From positions 1-34,738 of the IMG/VR virus record IMGVR_UViG_3300044798_000277: 34,738 nucleotides of DNA. One strand, 5' to 3'. Both the position numbers and the translations under genes were made by a program. Positions 16,563-24,227 of this stretch are shown piece by piece. The notes under the pieces are model-generated. The model was not told the DNA's origin. It made no database searches and saw nothing but the letters and a program-made list of their open reading frames with translations. This DNA is from a virus. Numbering within the stretch: the first letter of the stretch is position 1; each line of letters starts with the position of its first letter.

Positions 16563-17178
16563 CGGCCCCTCTCCCATCGAGATCAGAGATACCAACCGTG
16601 ATGATCTTGGAGAATTATTCAGGGAGCTGGGGTTCACCAGGGGGGCGGAGATCGGCGTCTGCTGCGGGGACTTCTCTGAGCAACTGTGCAAAGACATTCC
16701 TGGTTTGCACCTGATTTGCATCGATCCCTGGATCGTCTACGAAAACTACTTCGATTACATGATACAGGATACCCTCAACGAAGCCTACGGGATGGCTCAG
16801 GAGAAGCTGAAAAACTATGATTGTGAGCTGGTCCGCAAGTTCAGCATGGATGCGGTCAAGGATATTCCCGACGGTTCTCTGGACTTTGTCTACATAGACG
16901 GCAACCATTCCCTCGACAACGTCATAAACGACCTCACCCAGTGGAGCAGGAAGGTCCGCAAGGACGGCATTGTCAGCGGGCATGACTATAGAAGCCTTCC
17001 GCGCAGATACCGATTGCATTTCCAAGTCGTCGAGGCGGTGAACGTCTTTACGAGGGTCAATGAAATAAACCCCTGGTTTCTGCTGGGCCGCACCAAGTCG
17101 CTGCCGGGCGAGAAGAGGGACAAGGAACGAACCTACTTGTGGGTAAAGAAGAATGAAAGCGGCCCATATCTCAGCTAA
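16519..17178 (+). CDS. class I SAM-dependent methyltransferase (Methyltransf_24 type)
   Basis: This 219-residue protein has the SAM-binding motif I AEIGVCCGDF at 43-52, an acid after the next strand (ICIDPW near 71-76) and the later motif DFVYIDGNH at 122-130, typical of the Methyltransf_24 family of sugar and cell-envelope methyltransferases. The start is ATG 16519 with GGAG about 7 nt upstream, well inside the end of the previous glycosyltransferase gene. It probably O-methylates a sugar, perhaps capping a glycan. The context of glycosyltransferases on both sides supports this; the substrate is not visible. Confidence 0.87.
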   Translation: MGTLEYIKQKYRLDDGPSPIEIRDTNRDDLGELFRELGFTRGAEIGVCCGDFSEQLCKDIPGLHLICIDPWIVYENYFDYMIQDTLNEAYGMAQEKLKNYDCELVRKFSMDAVKDIPDGSLDFVYIDGNHSLDNVINDLTQWSRKVRKDGIVSGHDYRSLPRRYRLHFQVVEAVNVFTRVNEINPWFLLGRTKSLPGEKRDKERTYLWVKKNESGPYLS

Positions 17179-17803
17179 TCTGTGCGCTCGCATGACGGAG
17201 ATCGTGGATCTTCCGCAAAAACTGCCGGAAGACGTCAGCCTGGATACATACCTGTTTACCGAGAAGAACTATTCCATCAGAACACAGGCGATGACCATCC
17301 GATTGCAGGTGTCGATCATCAAGATGTTCGGATGGCAGATGGTGCCCGATTACGACATCTATATCTGGACGGACATAGACTTTAGGATGATTCGGGATGA
17401 TTCGATTGCTTGGCTACTGGATCACCTCGGCTCGGACGACATTGTATTTTTCAGGCATCCGAAACGCAGTACGATCAGGGAGGAGGCGGAGTTTCTCCGG
17501 TACAATGTACCCCGCAAGGAAGAATTGAAGTCGAGATACAACAGGGAGCTCCTCGAAGAGCAGATGCAGGCCATCCCCGAGTCAGACAAGGACGCTTTCC
17601 TGCTGGCGTCCGGGATATATGCATACCGCAACAATGACAGGATTCACCGCTTCATGAAGGAGTGGTGGTATCACACCTCGCGCTTCCATATCAATAACCA
17701 GCTCTCTCTGCCGTATGTCTTGAAGACAAGCGATTGCACGTACAGCATCATCGCTGACGACATCTATCATTGCAAACACTTCGGTTTCTACAGGGTGAAG
17801 TGA
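17153..17803 (+). CDS. DUF616/TOD1-like glycosyltransferase
   Basis: This 216-residue protein contains YIWTDIDFRM with D74-I-D76, a DxD-type metal site, in the setting I associate with the DUF616 (TOD1/MUCI70 glycosyltransferase-like) family. Supporting blocks are DDIVFFRHPKR near 97-107, a RDEAEFLRYN-like segment (REEAEFLRYN), and RFHINNQLSLPYVLK near 178-192, where family members have a DQxSLPY-like block. The protein is short and lacks a membrane anchor. ATG 17153 overlaps the methyltransferase gene by 26 nt; ATG 17192 (MTEIVD) is an alternative. It is presumed to add a sugar to the same glycan as its neighbours. Confidence 0.7.
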   Translation: MKAAHISANLCARMTEIVDLPQKLPEDVSLDTYLFTEKNYSIRTQAMTIRLQVSIIKMFGWQMVPDYDIYIWTDIDFRMIRDDSIAWLLDHLGSDDIVFFRHPKRSTIREEAEFLRYNVPRKEELKSRYNRELLEEQMQAIPESDKDAFLLASGIYAYRNNDRIHRFMKEWWYHTSRFHINNQLSLPYVLKTSDCTYSIIADDIYHCKHFGFYRVK

Positions 17804-18819
17804 TGGACTGGAAATATCCCGAGATCAGAGAAGGCGAACCGACCAAGTACGGCTGGATGGTTCAGCACGTAGACAACTTCCACCTGGGATACATGACCGA
17901 CATCGGCGCATTCACCTATATAAACGCGAAGCATAGCGTCATCATCAAAGACTTCGTGCAGATCGGTTCGCACTGTTCGATCTATACCATATCATCAATC
18001 GACGGCAAGGAGGGGATCGTACTGCTGAAGAAGAACTGCAAGATAGGATCTCACAGCACGATCATGCCGGGAGTGACGATAGGCGAAAACGCTATTGTCG
18101 GGGCGCACAGCTTCGTCAACAGCGATGTTCCGGACAACGCGGTTGCCTACGGAATACCGGCTGCCGTTCAGAGCGGGACCGAAGGATCTTCGGAGGGTGT
18201 TTATAAGATCAACGAACTATTCGAGCAGGAGCTTTCCCGCTACACCGGCGCACCCTATGTTGCCCTGATCGATTGTCAGAGCAACGCCCTCTTCTTGGCG
18301 CTGACCTACGAGGGAATAGCCGGGAAGACGATCACCATCCCGGCCAGGACCTATCCGTCTGTTCCGTGCGAGATCATCCATGCCGGAGGAAAGGTCAAGT
18401 TCAGTCCGGTTGAAGGGACGACCCTGAAGGGTGCGTACCGGCTGGAGCCGACGAAGGTGTGGGATTCTGCGCTGCGGTTCACCCCCGATATGTATATCGC
18501 CGATTCGCATATGTGCATATCGTTCACGGGACCGTACAAGCATCTCAAGTTGAGCAAGGGCGGCGCTATCCTGACGGACGATTACAAGGCGTGGCTCTGG
18601 TTCCGAAGGGCGCGGTTCTCGGGAAGACGGGAATGCTCCTATCATACGGACAATCTGGATATGCTGGGTTGGAATTTCCTCATGACCCCCGAAACAGCGC
18701 TGCGAGGGCTCCTGATGATGCGGCAGTTCTACGATGCGCAGGGCAATCCCAAGCACAACGAGGATCTGGATTTGCCGTACCCGGACCTCAGCAAGTTCCC
18801 CGTCTATACGGAGGCATGA
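17803..18819 (+). CDS. fusion of hexapeptide acyltransferase and short DegT-type aminotransferase
   Basis: This 338-residue protein has residues about 25-122 as a left-handed beta-helix acyltransferase (IGAFTYINAKHSVIIKDFVQ, IGSHSTIMPGVTIG, ending AVAYGIPA). Residues about 128-335 follow the DegT/DnrJ/EryC1/StrS pattern: CQSNALFLAL for the usual GTSAL block, PARTYPSVP, WDSAL with D221 where the PLP-ring Asp lies, and SFTGPYKHLKLSKGGAIL. In the last, K246 sits seven residues before the conserved GG, as the Schiff-base lysine does. It is only about 210 residues against the usual 370-400, and the Gln/His after the Asp motif is missing (Leu). It may be active on a nucleotide keto-sugar or be a degenerate binding domain. 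ATG 17803 overlaps the previous stop. Confidence 0.78.
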   Translation: MDWKYPEIREGEPTKYGWMVQHVDNFHLGYMTDIGAFTYINAKHSVIIKDFVQIGSHCSIYTISSIDGKEGIVLLKKNCKIGSHSTIMPGVTIGENAIVGAHSFVNSDVPDNAVAYGIPAAVQSGTEGSSEGVYKINELFEQELSRYTGAPYVALIDCQSNALFLALTYEGIAGKTITIPARTYPSVPCEIIHAGGKVKFSPVEGTTLKGAYRLEPTKVWDSALRFTPDMYIADSHMCISFTGPYKHLKLSKGGAILTDDYKAWLWFRRARFSGRRECSYHTDNLDMLGWNFLMTPETALRGLLMMRQFYDAQGNPKHNEDLDLPYPDLSKFPVYTEA

Positions 18820-20474
18820 TGCCTGACCTTTCCATCCTCATCCCGGCCCGCAACGAGATGTTCCTGGGCAAGACCATCGAGAACATCCTCGAGAACATCG
18901 AGGGTGACACCGAGATCATCGCCGTCTGTGACGGCTATTGGCCGGTTCCGGGCATCAACGACCATCCGAGGGTCAGCCTCATACACTACACCGAGTCGGT
19001 CGGCCAGCGCAGGGCAACGAACGATGCGGCCCGGCTTTCCAGGGCGAAGTACATCATGAAATGCGATGCGCACTGTGCCTTCGACAAGGGCTTCGATGTG
19101 AAGCTCATGGCCGACATTGAGTACGACTGGACGGTCGTGCCGAGGATGTATAACCTGCACGGCTTCGACTGGCAGTGCAAACAATGCGGCAACCGCACCT
19201 ACCAGGGACCGACCCCGACCAAGTGCATGAAGTGCGAAGGCACGCAGTTCGAGCGGGTCATCGTATGGCAGCCGCGCCTCAATAGACTGTCCGACTTTGC
19301 CCGCTTCGACAAGGATATGCACTTCCAGTATTGGCAGGACTATCGCAAGCGACCGGAGTCCAAGGGCGAGATCGCCGACCTCATGTGCCATGTCGGGGCC
19401 TGCTGGATGATGCACCGGGAGCGGTTCTGGGACCTCGGCGGCATGGATGAGAAGCATGGCTCCTGGGGACAGATGGGCGTGGAGGTTTCCTGCAAGACCT
19501 GGCTCTCCGGGGGACGTCAGGTCGTCAATAAGAAGACCTGGTACTCGCATATGTTCCGCACACAGGGGGGAGACTTTGGATTTCCCTACCACCTCTCGGG
19601 TCACGACGTCGATAAAGCGCGGGCATACTCGAAAGATATGTGGTTGAATAACAAATGGCCGCTTGCAAAACATAATCTGCAATGGCTGCTCGATAAATTC
19701 GCCCCAGTTCCCGGTTGGGACGTACAATCTAGCACACCCGCCGTAAAGAATGCAGCCTTGAGCACTACAGGGGCAAAGGGAGTGGTGTACTATACCGACA
19801 ATAGGCTGGACAGCGATATAATGGACGTTGTTCAGCAGCAAATCTTGAAATGTTGCAACAGCCATCCGATAGTGTCGGTTTCTCTTACACCTATCGATTT
19901 CGGCAGAAATATCGTTCTTCCGATGGAGCGGGGCATTTTGACCATGTTCAAGCAGATCCTCGCCGGGTTGGAGGCCATCGATGCGGAGATAGTTTTCTTC
20001 TGCGAGCATGACGTACTCTATCATCCCAGCCACTTCGATTTCACGCCGCCGAGGAAAGACGTGTTCTACTACAATGAGAACACCTGGAGGGTCGATTATG
20101 AATCGGGGCAAGCGCTCTTCTACTACTGCCGACAGACCTCGGGTCTTTGTGCCTACAGGGACTTGCTCATTGAACACTACCGCAAACGTACCGAAAGAGT
20201 TGAACGGGACGGTTACGATCGACGCATCGGATACGAACCAGGGTCTCATCAGTTCCCTCGGGGAATCGATAATTACATATCGGACAAGTACTGGTCGGAG
20301 TTCCCCAACATAGACATCCGGCATGGCGGCAATCTGACGCGGAGCCGCTGGAGCCAGGATCAATTCAGGGACAAGAACACCTGTCTCGGCTGGACAATGG
20401 CGGACGAGGTTCCTTACTGGGACAGAACCAAGGGACGATTCAAAGAACTGCTGGCGGTGCTGAACAATGGGTGA
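18819..20474 (+). CDS. two-domain glycosyltransferase: GT2 with zinc ribbon plus second GT-like domain
   Basis: This 551-residue protein has an N-terminal domain (1 to about 290) that is a GT2 parallel to the 15645 gene: [28 protein letters not shown] with D83, and [15 protein letters not shown] four-cysteine zinc ribbon is inserted at C120/C123/C136/C139. The C-terminal domain (about 305-551) starts [13 protein letters not shown] and carries [14 protein letters not shown] (E396-H-D398) as a second possible metal and sugar-nucleotide site. It therefore looks like a bifunctional or polymerising enzyme. ATG 18819 overlaps the previous stop and has CGGAG upstream; ATG 18816 is equally possible. 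It overlaps the next, Ser-Pro-rich gene by 8 nt. Confidence 0.85.
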   Translation: MPDLSILIPARNEMFLGKTIENILENIEGDTEIIAVCDGYWPVPGINDHPRVSLIHYTESVGQRRATNDAARLSRAKYIMKCDAHCAFDKGFDVKLMADIEYDWTVVPRMYNLHGFDWQCKQCGNRTYQGPTPTKCMKCEGTQFERVIVWQPRLNRLSDFARFDKDMHFQYWQDYRKRPESKGEIADLMCHVGACWMMHRERFWDLGGMDEKHGSWGQMGVEVSCKTWLSGGRQVVNKKTWYSHMFRTQGGDFGFPYHLSGHDVDKARAYSKDMWLNNKWPLAKHNLQWLLDKFAPVPGWDVQSSTPAVKNAALSTTGAKGVVYYTDNRLDSDIMDVVQQQILKCCNSHPIVSVSLTPIDFGRNIVLPMERGILTMFKQILAGLEAIDAEIVFFCEHDVLYHPSHFDFTPPRKDVFYYNENTWRVDYESGQALFYYCRQTSGLCAYRDLLIEHYRKRTERVERDGYDRRIGYEPGSHQFPRGIDNYISDKYWSEFPNIDIRHGGNLTRSRWSQDQFRDKNTCLGWTMADEVPYWDRTKGRFKELLAVLNNG

Positions 20475-22779
20475 CTCGGGCGTAAAATATCCGGGGACGG
20501 TCGCTGGCACCATTGGCGATAACGACTGGACAAATGCGGATGCCGCGCATCTTGCCGCCGATGATACCAGTTATGCAACCTGCGCTGTACCAAAAACAGA
20601 ACATACATCATTACTTCTTTGCACCAACTTTTCTTTCAATGTTCCGTCTTACGCTACAATAACCGGCATTAAATTAGAATATCAAGTAAAATGCGGTACC
20701 GCAGGGAAGATGACCGATGGAGGTATTTATCTTCCTTTAGGAGAATCAACAGATCACTCCGATTATGGAACATATTATCCCGCCAGCGATACCACATACA
20801 CAAAAGGCGGCGATGGCGACATGTGGGGTCTGACTTCAGCCACACTGACGCCTGCCGTTGTTAACAATGTTGATTTTGGTATTAAGTTTTTTGCCTTAAA
20901 TACAGATACTTTATTCAACAGAACCGTCTCGATGGATTTCCTGCGGGTTACGGTCTACTGGTCGCCGAACACGCCGAGTTTGAGTCCCTCCCTCAGCCCC
21001 AGCGCATCACCTTCAGTCTCCCCCAGCGTCAGCCCCAGCCCGAGCTACTCCCCGTCAGTCAGTCCCTCAATATCGCCCAGCGCTTCACCCAGCGTTAGCC
21101 CGAGCGTTTCACCCTCGCCCTCGTATTCGCCGAGCCCCTCCCCGAGCATCAGCCCTTCAGCCAGTCCTTCGGCCTCACCCTCGGTCAGCCCGAGCCCATC
21201 TTACTCACCTTCGATCAGCCCGTCAGCTTCGCCATCGGTCAGCCCTTCCCCTTCGTACTCACCCTCGGTTTCCCCGAGCAAAAGTCCTTCGGCTTCGCCA
21301 TCAGTCTCCCCGAGTGTTTCACCTTCGCCGAGTTACTCACCAAGCATATCGCCATCGGTCAGCCCGAGCGTAAGCCCAAGTCCGTCATATTCTCCTTCGG
21401 TCTCACCATCCCTCAGCCCGAGCGCCTCGCCATCGGTCTCACCATCCGTAAGCCCCAGTCCTTCGTATTCACCGAGTGTTTCGCCATCGCCGTCCCCCAG
21501 TGCTTCTCCGAGTGTCAGTCCCTCGGTATCGCCATCCCCCAGCTATTCCCCGTCGGTATCGCCGAGTCTGAGCCCATCGGCTAGTCCGAGCATAAGCCCC
21601 AGCGTTAGCCCCAGTCCGAGCTATTCTCCGTCGATAAGCCCGAGCATATCGCCCTCGGTCAGTCCAAGTCCTTCGTACTCCCCGTCCGTCAGCCCTTCAG
21701 TTTCACCAAGCAAATCACCCTCAGTATCGCCGTCAATCTCACCGTCAGTTTCACCTTCTCCGTCATATTCCCCATCAGTCTCGCCCTCGGTCAGCCCAAG
21801 CGCGAGCCCCTCAATCTCCCCGAGTATTTCACCGAGTGTGTCGCCCTCGCCCTCTTATTCACCCTCAAGGTCCCCTTCTGCCAGTCCTTCGATTTCCCCG
21901 AGCCTCAGCCCCTCGGCCAGTCCGAGCGTCAGTCCGAGTCCCTCTTATTCACCTTCAATATCGCCTTCATTGAGTCCTAGCCTCAGTCCTTCAGTCTCGC
22001 CAAGTGTTTCACCCAGCATCTCCCCCAGCGCTTCACCATCGGTCAGCCCCTCCCCGAGTTACTCTCCGAGTGTCAGCCCCAGCATCTCGCCCAGCGCCAG
22101 CCCGTCATTGAGCCCGAGTATATCTCCGAGCGCATCCCCTTCAATTTCCCCCAGCCTCAGCCCAAGCGTTTCGCCCTCGGTTTCCCCTTCCCCGAGTTAT
22201 TCGCCGTCGGTTTCCCCGAGTTTAAGCCCCAGCCTCAGCCCCTCAGCTTCACCTTCGCCTTCCGCGGGAGGCGTCAGTCCGAGTGCATCACCAAGTGTTT
22301 CACCGTCGGTAAGTCCAAGTGCTTCGCCGTCGGCTTCGCCCTCGATCTCGCCGAGCGTCTCTCCGTCTCCCTCGTATTCCCCGTCCATATCCCCTTCCAT
22401 CAGCCCTTCGGCCAGCCCTTCAGCGTCGCCAAGTGTGTCGCCTTCGGTAAGCCCTTCAAAAAGCCCCTCGGCCAGCCCGAGCGTCAGCCCCTCGATTTCG
22501 CCCAGCATTTCACCTTCGGCGAGTCCAAGTGCGAGTCCTTCGCCGTCCGCTAGTCCGTCCGCGAGTCCTTCCATTTCACCGAGCGCCTCGCCCTCAATAT
22601 CGCCGAGCCCGAGTTATTCGCCGTCGAGGTCGCCGTCGAGGTCGCCCTCATATTCGCCCTCAGCCTCGCCTTCACCGTCCGCCGGAGCCCCGAGCAGAAG
22701 GCGATTCTTCATGGTGGAACCCCAGAGATGGCTCACCGGGGGCAGGAGAACCTTCCACGGTCATCCGATAAGAAGATAA
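20467..22779 (+). CDS. mucin-like Ser-Pro repeat protein with N-terminal beta domain and conserved C-tail
   Basis: This is a 770-residue protein. Residues 1-166 are a beta-sandwich domain of a type frequent in phage and bacterial surface proteins ([18 protein letters not shown], then [20 protein letters not shown] and [11 protein letters not shown]). Residues 170-738 are an almost pure S-P-S-x array, interrupted once by SAGGVSP near 599-605. Residues 740-770 form a basic tail resembling the tail of the 11681 protein. There is no signal peptide or membrane span. It follows directly the two-domain glycosyltransferase with an 8-nt overlap. A long, extended, Ser-rich rod like this is an expected target for O-glycosylation. 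Function as a fibre or stalk is inferred. Confidence 0.7.
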   Translation: MGDSGVKYPGTVAGTIGDNDWTNADAAHLAADDTSYATCAVPKTEHTSLLLCTNFSFNVPSYATITGIKLEYQVKCGTAGKMTDGGIYLPLGESTDHSDYGTYYPASDTTYTKGGDGDMWGLTSATLTPAVVNNVDFGIKFFALNTDTLFNRTVSMDFLRVTVYWSPNTPSLSPSLSPSASPSVSPSVSPSPSYSPSVSPSISPSASPSVSPSVSPSPSYSPSPSPSISPSASPSASPSVSPSPSYSPSISPSASPSVSPSPSYSPSVSPSKSPSASPSVSPSVSPSPSYSPSISPSVSPSVSPSPSYSPSVSPSLSPSASPSVSPSVSPSPSYSPSVSPSPSPSASPSVSPSVSPSPSYSPSVSPSLSPSASPSISPSVSPSPSYSPSISPSISPSVSPSPSYSPSVSPSVSPSKSPSVSPSISPSVSPSPSYSPSVSPSVSPSASPSISPSISPSVSPSPSYSPSRSPSASPSISPSLSPSASPSVSPSPSYSPSISPSLSPSLSPSVSPSVSPSISPSASPSVSPSPSYSPSVSPSISPSASPSLSPSISPSASPSISPSLSPSVSPSVSPSPSYSPSVSPSLSPSLSPSASPSPSAGGVSPSASPSVSPSVSPSASPSASPSISPSVSPSPSYSPSISPSISPSASPSASPSVSPSVSPSKSPSASPSVSPSISPSISPSASPSASPSPSASPSASPSISPSASPSISPSPSYSPSRSPSRSPSYSPSASPSPSAGAPSRRRFFMVEPQRWLTGGRRTFHGHPIRR
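20974..22680 (+). repeat. Ser-Pro tetrapeptide array 3 (about 569 residues)
   Basis: The array encodes P-S-x-S units with x drawn from A, V, I, L, K, R, P and Y. A higher-order unit of SPSPSYSPS followed by several S-x-S-P units recurs through the array. All six Ser codons and all four Pro codons are mixed, so the protein pattern is far more regular than the DNA. One break at about 22261-22275 (SAGGV) resembles the SAGAP that ends the array, as if two arrays had been joined. Confidence 0.95.
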
Positions 22780-22794
22780 AGAAAGGAGACAAAC

Positions 22795-22998
22795 ATGCCG
22801 AAAGGTACTAAAGTAGAGAAAATGTATCAGGCTATGAAGAGAGAGGGTATGGATGCAGGCAAAGCGGCGCGCATTGCACAGGCTAAAACCGGCCTTGCTC
22901 TCGCAACCGGCAAACCTCCCAAGGGCAAGAAGAGGAAGAAACGACCCGAAGCCATCAAGCGCTTCATGAACAGGCGCAATAAAAGGAAGGTAGCATGA
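22795..22998 (+). CDS. small basic phage protein
   Basis: This 67-residue protein has a strong RBS (AAAGGAG). The N-terminal half (MPKGTKVEKMYQAMKREG, then KAARIAQAKTGLALATGKPP) is a pattern I have the impression of seeing in many small phage and bacterial proteins of unknown role. The C-terminus is very basic (KGKKRKKRPEAIKRFMNRRN). DNA binding or packaging with the genome is conceivable. It overlaps the next gene by ATGA. Confidence 0.65.
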   Translation: MPKGTKVEKMYQAMKREGMDAGKAARIAQAKTGLALATGKPPKGKKRKKRPEAIKRFMNRRNKRKVA

Positions 22999-23264
22999 GG
23001 CTGGACCAGTTGAGGAGAAGGCGTCGCCGGAGGAGGATCACGGTCTCCGAGCATAGGGCGCGGGTCTTCAAGGCCATGTCGAAGAAGATCCCCATTCCCG
23101 AAACCACGACCCCGGCCTTTGCTGCCGGTTCGCACAAGCTGCTCGCTCTTCAGAAACACCAGGGCATCGTCAAGCCGAGCACCGCCCGCAAGATGGAGAA
23201 GATCGAGAGCTGGATCAAGCACCGTCAGCGCGGCAGGTGGGGCAGGGTTCAAACAGGAGAATAA
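22995..23264 (+). CDS. arginine-rich small protein
   Basis: This 89-residue protein begins with MRLDQL followed by a run of eight arginines. The middle is helical (SEHRARVFKAMSKKIPIPE) and the C-terminus is basic (KMEKIESWIKHRQRGRWGR). ATG 22995 overlaps the preceding stop. Charge suggests nucleic-acid contact, possibly in the virion. No family is recognised. Confidence 0.55.
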   Translation: MRLDQLRRRRRRRRITVSEHRARVFKAMSKKIPIPETTTPAFAAGSHKLLALQKHQGIVKPSTARKMEKIESWIKHRQRGRWGRVQTGE

Positions 23265-23265
23265 T

Positions 23266-23502
23266 ATGGCTGAATATCCACGCATGATATACCACGTCAA
23301 TCTTGGTCAGAAGATCGTCAAGTCCACCAAGGAGCTCAATTCCGCTCTCAGAAAGGGCTGGTCGATGTCGCCCGTCCTCTTGTCTGAGGTCGAGGGCCTG
23401 CGTGTGCAGATCAAATACTACGAGGAGCAACTCGCCAAAGCGCAGATCCGACTGGCCGAGATCACGGGGGAGATCGTCCTGGAAGAAGAGGTCGAACCAT
23501 GA
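23266..23502 (+). CDS. small hypothetical protein with C-terminal coiled coil
   Basis: This 78-residue protein has RBS AGGAG 6 nt before ATG 23266. Residues 1-40 (YPRMIYHVNLGQKIVKST, ELNSALRKGW) resemble small phage proteins with a short beta-helix element, and residues 42-70 form an amphipathic helix (VEGLRVQIKYYEEQLAKAQI) likely to pair in a coiled coil. It ends EEEVEP and overlaps the gp4-like gene by ATGA. It may be a head-tail accessory protein, by position only. Confidence 0.6.
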   Translation: MAEYPRMIYHVNLGQKIVKSTKELNSALRKGWSMSPVLLSEVEGLRVQIKYYEEQLAKAQIRLAEITGEIVLEEEVEP

Positions 23503-24227
23503 CGGTCGGCGATGTCATAAGAAGGGCGCTGCGTGAAATTGGGGCGCTCTCCAAGAATGAGCCTCCCTCCGCCGATGAAATGAACGATGGACTCGAAGCC
23601 CTGAACGATATGCTCGGGCTCTGGTCAGCCAGGAAGATCATCGTGCGCGGCATGACCTTGGAGAACTTTCCCCTCACGGCGGCTGTCCCCAGCTATACCA
23701 TAGGACCGACAGGCGTATTCGCTACCCCCAAGCCCTACCGGGTGACGAGCGGATACATCCGGGATACGAACCTCGTAGACACGCCGCTGGAGATCGTCAG
23801 GGTGGATGAATACGATTCCTATGAGGACAAGGCCATATCCTCGGCAAGACCCTGGGCTTTGGCCTATGATCCCGGCGCTGCTCAGCAGGCGGCTCAGCTT
23901 GGCACGCTCTTCCTCTATCCCACGCCGGACGCCTCCACTACATATCGCCTATACATCGAATCGCAGAAGGCTTTTGCGAACTTCGCCAACATTGCGGCCA
24001 CGGTGACGTTCGAGGAGGCTTACAGCGAGGCCCTGAAGTACAATCTTGCCATTCGACTCTATCGTGAATACCACGAGCATATGAAGCCGATACCGACCGA
24101 TCTCATCGTCCTAGCGAAAGAAGGCATGTGCGCGATAGAGAAGCTCAATGCCGAGCAGGTCCATTCCGTCATCGAGGTGCCGGGCAAGAAAGCGATCTTC
24201 AACGTCTACACGGGGGATTATCACTGA
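23499..24227 (+). CDS. P22 gp4-like tail accessory factor (portal-tail adaptor)
   Basis: This 242-residue protein begins MTVGDVIRRALREIGALSKNEPPS, then DEMNDGLEALNDMLGLWSA, the signature opening of the gp4-like adaptor family. A later block (DTPLEIVRVDEYDSY, then LFLYPTPDASTTYRLYI) and the helical C-terminal third (FEEAYSEALKYNLAIRL) complete the fold. In P22 the protein forms a ring under the portal and seals the filled head. It is longer than P22 gp4 (166 residues) but similar to other phage members. Its position before gp10 matches P22, and the stop overlaps the next ATG (TGATG). Confidence 0.88.
   Translation: MTVGDVIRRALREIGALSKNEPPSADEMNDGLEALNDMLGLWSARKIIVRGMTLENFPLTAAVPSYTIGPTGVFATPKPYRVTSGYIRDTNLVDTPLEIVRVDEYDSYEDKAISSARPWALAYDPGAAQQAAQLGTLFLYPTPDASTTYRLYIESQKAFANFANIAATVTFEEAYSEALKYNLAIRLYREYHEHMKPIPTDLIVLAKEGMCAIEKLNAEQVHSVIEVPGKKAIFNVYTGDYH

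Noticed and set aside
18459-18815. N-terminal extension of the two-domain glycosyltransferase frame
   Set aside because: It covers the aminotransferase domain in another frame; the GT2 core starts at [13 protein letters not shown] with its own RBS.
18804-20513. 569-codon frame on the minus strand
   Set aside because: It lies antisense to the two-domain glycosyltransferase; its translation shows no domain and the plus-strand protein has conserved motifs.
22197-22574. 125-codon minus-strand frame of Gly/Leu/Ala/Glu repeats
   Set aside because: It is the mirror of Ser/Pro codons in the array and has no RBS or neighbours in that direction.
20974-22680. CRISPR-like or satellite DNA interpretation of the repeat
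   Set aside because: Period follows codons (12 nt units), units are imperfect and there are no spacers; it is a coding array.
20974-22680. True homology to the RNA polymerase II CTD
   Set aside because: The unit is a tetrapeptide with variable x, not a YSPTSPS heptad, and there is no polymerase context.
13397-22680. Diversity-generating retroelement acting on the fibre
   Set aside because: No reverse transcriptase gene or template repeat is seen in the window.
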